Assembly (NCBI GenBank): GCA_937925645.1
Contig: CALAMB010000336.1
Coordinates: forward strand, 1 to 9,515
Length of the DNA stretch: 9,515 nucleotides
Direction of reading: 5' to 3'
From: an uncultured Acidobacteriota bacterium
GTDB taxonomy: Bacteria > Acidobacteriota > JAAYUB01
The first letter of the stretch is position 1. Every line of letters begins with the position of its first letter. The notes beneath the pieces were generated by a model that ran no database searches, was not told where the DNA came from, and saw only the letters and a program-made list of their open reading frames with translations. This document shows positions 6,971-9,515 of this stretch, piece after piece. A program made the translations under genes and the position numbers.

Positions 6971-7660
6971 GTGAGTCCAAGAGAAACGGTAGCCGTGGTC
7001 GAAGACGATCCCGATATCCTCCAGTTGGTCAGCGACACGCTGGAGAAAGGCGGGCTGGATGTGCTCCGGTTCAGCCGGGGCGACGACTTTCTCCGCCACG
7101 TCAAGCGCCGGGTGCCCGACACCGTGGTGCTGGACCTGATGCTCCCCGACACCGACGGCCTGGCCATCTGCCGCAAGCTCCGCGCCGCGCCGGAGACGGC
7201 CCAGTTGCCGGTGCTGATCCTCACCGCCAAAGGCGAGGAAACCGACAAGGTGCTGGGCCTGGAGCTCGGCGCCGACGATTACGTGACCAAGCCGTTCTCG
7301 CCGCGCGAGCTGCTGGCGCGGGTGCGCGCGCTGCTGCGCCGCAAGAAGCCGCCCATCACCGCCGGCGCCGTGCTGGAGCTGGCCGGCGTGCTGGAGCTGA
7401 ACCCGGAGGCGTTCACCGTCACCGTGAACGGCCGCCGGGTGGAGCTGACATCCACCGAGTTCCGCCTGCTGCGTGTCATGCTGGAGGGGAAGGGGCGGGC
7501 GTTCTCGCGCGACCAGCTCCTGGACCAGCTCTGGGGAAACGAGAAGTACGTCGTGGACCGCACCATCGACGTTCACATCAAGAACCTGCGCGACAAGCTG
7601 GGCGCGGCAGGCAAGTTTATCAAGAGCATACGCAGCGTGGGGTACAAGATCGAGGAATGA
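6971..7660 (+). CDS. phoB: Phosphate response regulator PhoB (OmpR family; PhoP in Gram-positive naming)
   Basis: A transcription factor activated by phosphorylation from PhoR; it binds tandem Pho-box repeats as a head-to-tail dimer. The 229-residue length equals that of E. coli PhoB. The receiver domain (about 5-122) has the acidic pair E11/D12/D13, phosphoacceptor D55 in VLDLMLPDTDG, T85 in ILTA, and K107 in the TKPF motif. The winged-helix DNA-binding domain (about 132-229) has the ELTSTEFRLL helix-strand start, a recognition helix in RTIDVHIKNLRDKL, and the final wing SIRSVGYKI. Translation starts at GTG. It is 23 nt from phoU and overlaps phoR by 4 nt (ATGA). Its likely nearby target is the 11-bp-phased TTAAC repeat upstream of the porin, so the locus probably controls itself. 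Confidence 0.94.
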   Translation: MSPRETVAVVEDDPDILQLVSDTLEKGGLDVLRFSRGDDFLRHVKRRVPDTVVLDLMLPDTDGLAICRKLRAAPETAQLPVLILTAKGEETDKVLGLELGADDYVTKPFSPRELLARVRALLRRKKPPITAGAVLELAGVLELNPEAFTVTVNGRRVELTSTEFRLLRVMLEGKGRAFSRDQLLDQLWGNEKYVVDRTIDVHIKNLRDKLGAAGKFIKSIRSVGYKIEE

Positions 7661-9387
7661 AGAAGATTCCGTTTTCCGTCAAGCTGTTCCTCAGTTACGT
7701 CCTGGTGGTGGCCGTGGTCGCGTTGGGCGGCTGGTATTTCATGAACCACCGCATCACGGAATACAACCTGGAGAGCGTGTCCGTCCGACTGCGGTCGCTC
7801 GGCCAGACCATCGGCCGGGAACTGGGCCCGCTCGCGGAATCGGGCGACCGGGTCCGACTGGACCGGGAGGTCAAGGCCCTGGGGAGCCGGCTGCTGGTCC
7901 GCGTCACCTTCGTGGACACCAACGGCATCGTTCTGGCCGACTCCTCGGCCGACCCGGCCCGGATGGACAACCACGCCAGCCGCCCGGAGATCGTCGGCGC
8001 CTACACTCTGGGCGAGGGGCGCGCTATCCGTCACAGCGCCACCTTGAGGGAAGACCTGCTGTATATCGCCCGGACCTACCCGGAGGGCGGCCCAGTGCAC
8101 GGCGTGATCCGGGTGAGCCAGCCGCTGCAGAGCGTCGTCGCCCTCCGGCAGCAGCTTTCGGGCTCGATGCTCCGCATCACCGGCGTCAGCCTGCTGCTGG
8201 CGCTGTTGCTGGCCGTGGTGTTCGCCCGGCTGCTGACCCGGCCGGTGCGCCGGCTGGCCGGGGCGGCCGAGCGCGTGGCGCAGGGCGACTTCGACACCCG
8301 CGTCTTTCTGGACCGTCGGGACGAGCTGAAAGACCTCGCCGACGCGTTCAACCGCATGGCCGCCGAGGTCAGCCGGCTCTTCCGCGAGATGGCCCGCCGG
8401 AGCGAGGAGTCGCGCGTCATCCTCGCCTCGATCCGCGAGGGCCTGGTGGTGGTGGACGCCGACGCGAAGATCGTCCACGCCAACGACGCATTCTGGAAAA
8501 TCGCCGGCGCGCCGGCCGTCGCCGGCACCCCCTACTGGGAGGTGCTGCGGGCGCCGAAGTTCGCCGAGGGGCTGCGCGCGGTCAAGGCCACCGGCGCCGG
8601 CGCCAGCGAGGAGATCGTCCTCGGCGACCGAACCTACCTGTGCGGATTCAACCCGTTGCCCGAGAGCGCCGCCGTCGTGGCGCTGTTCTTCGACGTCACC
8701 GAGCGCCAGCGGCTCGAGGCGATCAAGCGCGAGCTGGCGGTGAACATCTCGCACGAGTTCAAAACTCCCCTGACCGCCATCCGGGGCTTCGCCGAAGCGC
8801 TGGAGGAGGAGCCGACCGTGAACCGGGAGTACGTGGGTATCATCCGCCGCAACGCCGAGCGGCTGGCCCGCATCACCGATGACCTGCTCCTGCTGGCCCG
8901 GCTGGAACAGCCGGCCAAGGCGCTGGACCTGGAGCCGGTGAGCCTGAGCGAAGTGGTCCAAAGCACGGGCCGGCTGTTCCAGGCGCTGCTGGCCCAGAAG
9001 GGTCTCGCGTTCGCCATCGAGGCGGCGCTGGACCTGCCCCGGGTGCGCGGCGACCGGTTCATGCTGGAGCAGGTCTTCGTCAACCTGCTGGAAAACGCCG
9101 CCCGCTATACCGAGCGGGGCGGGGTCACCGTTCGGCTGCGGGGCGAGAGGGAGCGGGCTGTGGTCGAAGTGGCCGACACCGGCATCGGCATCGCCGCCGA
9201 GCACCTGCCGCGGATCTTCGAACGCTTCTACGTCGTGGACAAGTCCCGCTCCCGGGCGACGGGCGGCACCGGGCTGGGGCTGTCCATCGTCAAGAACATC
9301 GTCCTGCAGCACGGCGGGGCCATCGACATCCGGAGCGCGCCCGGCGCCGGCACCACCGTCACCGTGACGCTGCCGGCCCTGCCGTAG
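7657..9387 (+). CDS. phoR: Phosphate sensor histidine kinase PhoR with extracytoplasmic sensor, HAMP and PAS domains
   Basis: The membrane kinase/phosphatase partner of PhoB. It has 576 residues, much longer than E. coli PhoR (about 430) and similar to the Bacillus-type protein. The order is: membrane helix 1 (about 8-28); an extracytoplasmic domain (about 30-168) with a Cache/PDC-like core, VDTNGIVLADSSADPARMDNH at about 86-106; membrane helix 2 (about 171-193); HAMP (about 191-245); and PAS (about 249-350, SIREGLVVVDADAKIVHAN). The dimerisation helix holds phospho-acceptor H366 in NISHEFKTPLTAIRGF. The ATPase domain has N480 in the N-box (NLLENAARYT), G1 D507-TGIGI, F-box IFERFY, and G2 GGTGLGLSIV (536-545). 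The ATG overlaps the phoB stop, so translation should be coupled. All catalytic residues are intact. I see no clear intrinsic terminator after it. Confidence 0.94.
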   Translation: MKKIPFSVKLFLSYVLVVAVVALGGWYFMNHRITEYNLESVSVRLRSLGQTIGRELGPLAESGDRVRLDREVKALGSRLLVRVTFVDTNGIVLADSSADPARMDNHASRPEIVGAYTLGEGRAIRHSATLREDLLYIARTYPEGGPVHGVIRVSQPLQSVVALRQQLSGSMLRITGVSLLLALLLAVVFARLLTRPVRRLAGAAERVAQGDFDTRVFLDRRDELKDLADAFNRMAAEVSRLFREMARRSEESRVILASIREGLVVVDADAKIVHANDAFWKIAGAPAVAGTPYWEVLRAPKFAEGLRAVKATGAGASEEIVLGDRTYLCGFNPLPESAAVVALFFDVTERQRLEAIKRELAVNISHEFKTPLTAIRGFAEALEEEPTVNREYVGIIRRNAERLARITDDLLLLARLEQPAKALDLEPVSLSEVVQSTGRLFQALLAQKGLAFAIEAALDLPRVRGDRFMLEQVFVNLLENAARYTERGGVTVRLRGERERAVVEVADTGIGIAAEHLPRIFERFYVVDKSRSRATGGTGLGLSIVKNIVLQHGGAIDIRSAPGAGTTVTVTLPALP

Positions 9388-9429
9388 CCTCGCCGAGACA
9401 CGATTGCCGCTGGAGTTATCAGGATTCGA

Positions 9430-9513
9430 TCAGTCCGGCCGGTCCGCATCGAGCACGTCTGTTGCCCGCGGATACCCGTGCCAGGCCACCGCGTACCCGC
9501 CTACCAACAGGTA
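9430..9513 (-). pseudogene. N-terminal fragment of a MNT/AbiEii-like nucleotidyltransferase, probably a relic
   Basis: Read on the minus strand from 9513 down to a TGA at 9432-9430, the frame encodes 27 residues that begin YLLVGGYAVAWHGYPRAT. This is very close to the signature of the minimal-nucleotidyltransferase family (YLVVGGYAVAxHGYPRATxDLD), which includes AbiEii-type toxins and MNT parts of HEPN/MNT pairs. In an ungapped reading the first Asp of the usual DxD metal-binding pair is Val (DVLD in place of xDLD), and a stop follows eight codons later, where intact members continue for about 100 residues or more. The gene's start lies beyond the right edge. It is convergent with phoR, 42 nt from its stop. 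It could be a decayed gene, a frameshifted one or a remnant of a mobile defence/toxin module. The motif match is recalled, not searched. Confidence 0.55.
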
Positions 9514-9515
9514 GT

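Noticed and set aside
7573..9312. Minus-strand open frame of 579 codons over phoB/phoR
   Set aside because: It covers intact kinase motifs on the plus strand and has the His/Gln/Asp-rich, domain-less composition typical of an antisense shadow in high-GC genes.
9435..9442. CCGGCCGG palindrome after phoR as a terminator
   Set aside because: It is only an 8-bp palindrome with no loop and no following T-run, inside the nucleotidyltransferase fragment.

Overview
The window is a high-GC, gene-dense bacterial segment whose core is one complete phosphate-starvation (Pho) locus. Seven recognisable genes run in the same direction in the order pstS-pstC-pstA-pstB-phoU-phoB-phoR, preceded by a gene for a putative outer-membrane porin. 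The beta-barrel porin and the Sec signal peptides indicate a diderm (Gram-negative type) organism. The Porin_5-like barrel and a PhoR with a large extracytoplasmic sensor domain would fit a lineage such as Acidobacteriota, Desulfobacterota-type bacteria or a PVC-related group. The sequence does not settle the phylum.

Layout. Positions 1-46 hold the end of a 16-bp tandem repeat cut by the window edge. Positions 145-1176 encode an unrecognised secreted protein with two domains, and a strong hairpin terminator at 1204-1245 closes that gene. The terminator's T-rich tail runs into a pair of TTAAC-core direct repeats spaced exactly 11 bp (1243-1261). This is the geometry of a PhoB/PhoP operator and the best candidate control site for the operon. 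The porin (1389-2666) is followed by a perfect 12-bp-stem hairpin without a T-tract (2671-2700), then pstS (2732-3772), pstC (3787-4683), pstA (4685-5533), pstB (5515-6273), phoU (6288-6947), phoB (6971-7660) and phoR (7657-9387). From pstC onward, genes either overlap or are separated by 1-23 nt. At the right edge, on the minus strand, a short reading frame (9430-9513) carries the N-terminal signature of a MNT/AbiEii-like nucleotidyltransferase and then stops. It is probably a relic.

How the genes work together. Phosphate would cross the outer membrane, possibly through the porin, and be bound by PstS in the periplasm. The PstC/PstA channel would import it, powered by PstB. PhoU would link transporter state to the PhoR kinase, which phosphorylates PhoB. 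PhoB would in turn bind the 11-bp-phased repeats upstream of the porin and close an autoregulatory loop. Most of the window is therefore a well-known system in a compact arrangement. The less ordinary parts are the porin at its head, the overlap of terminator and operator, the PhoR sensor domain, the unknown secreted protein and the nucleotidyltransferase remnant.
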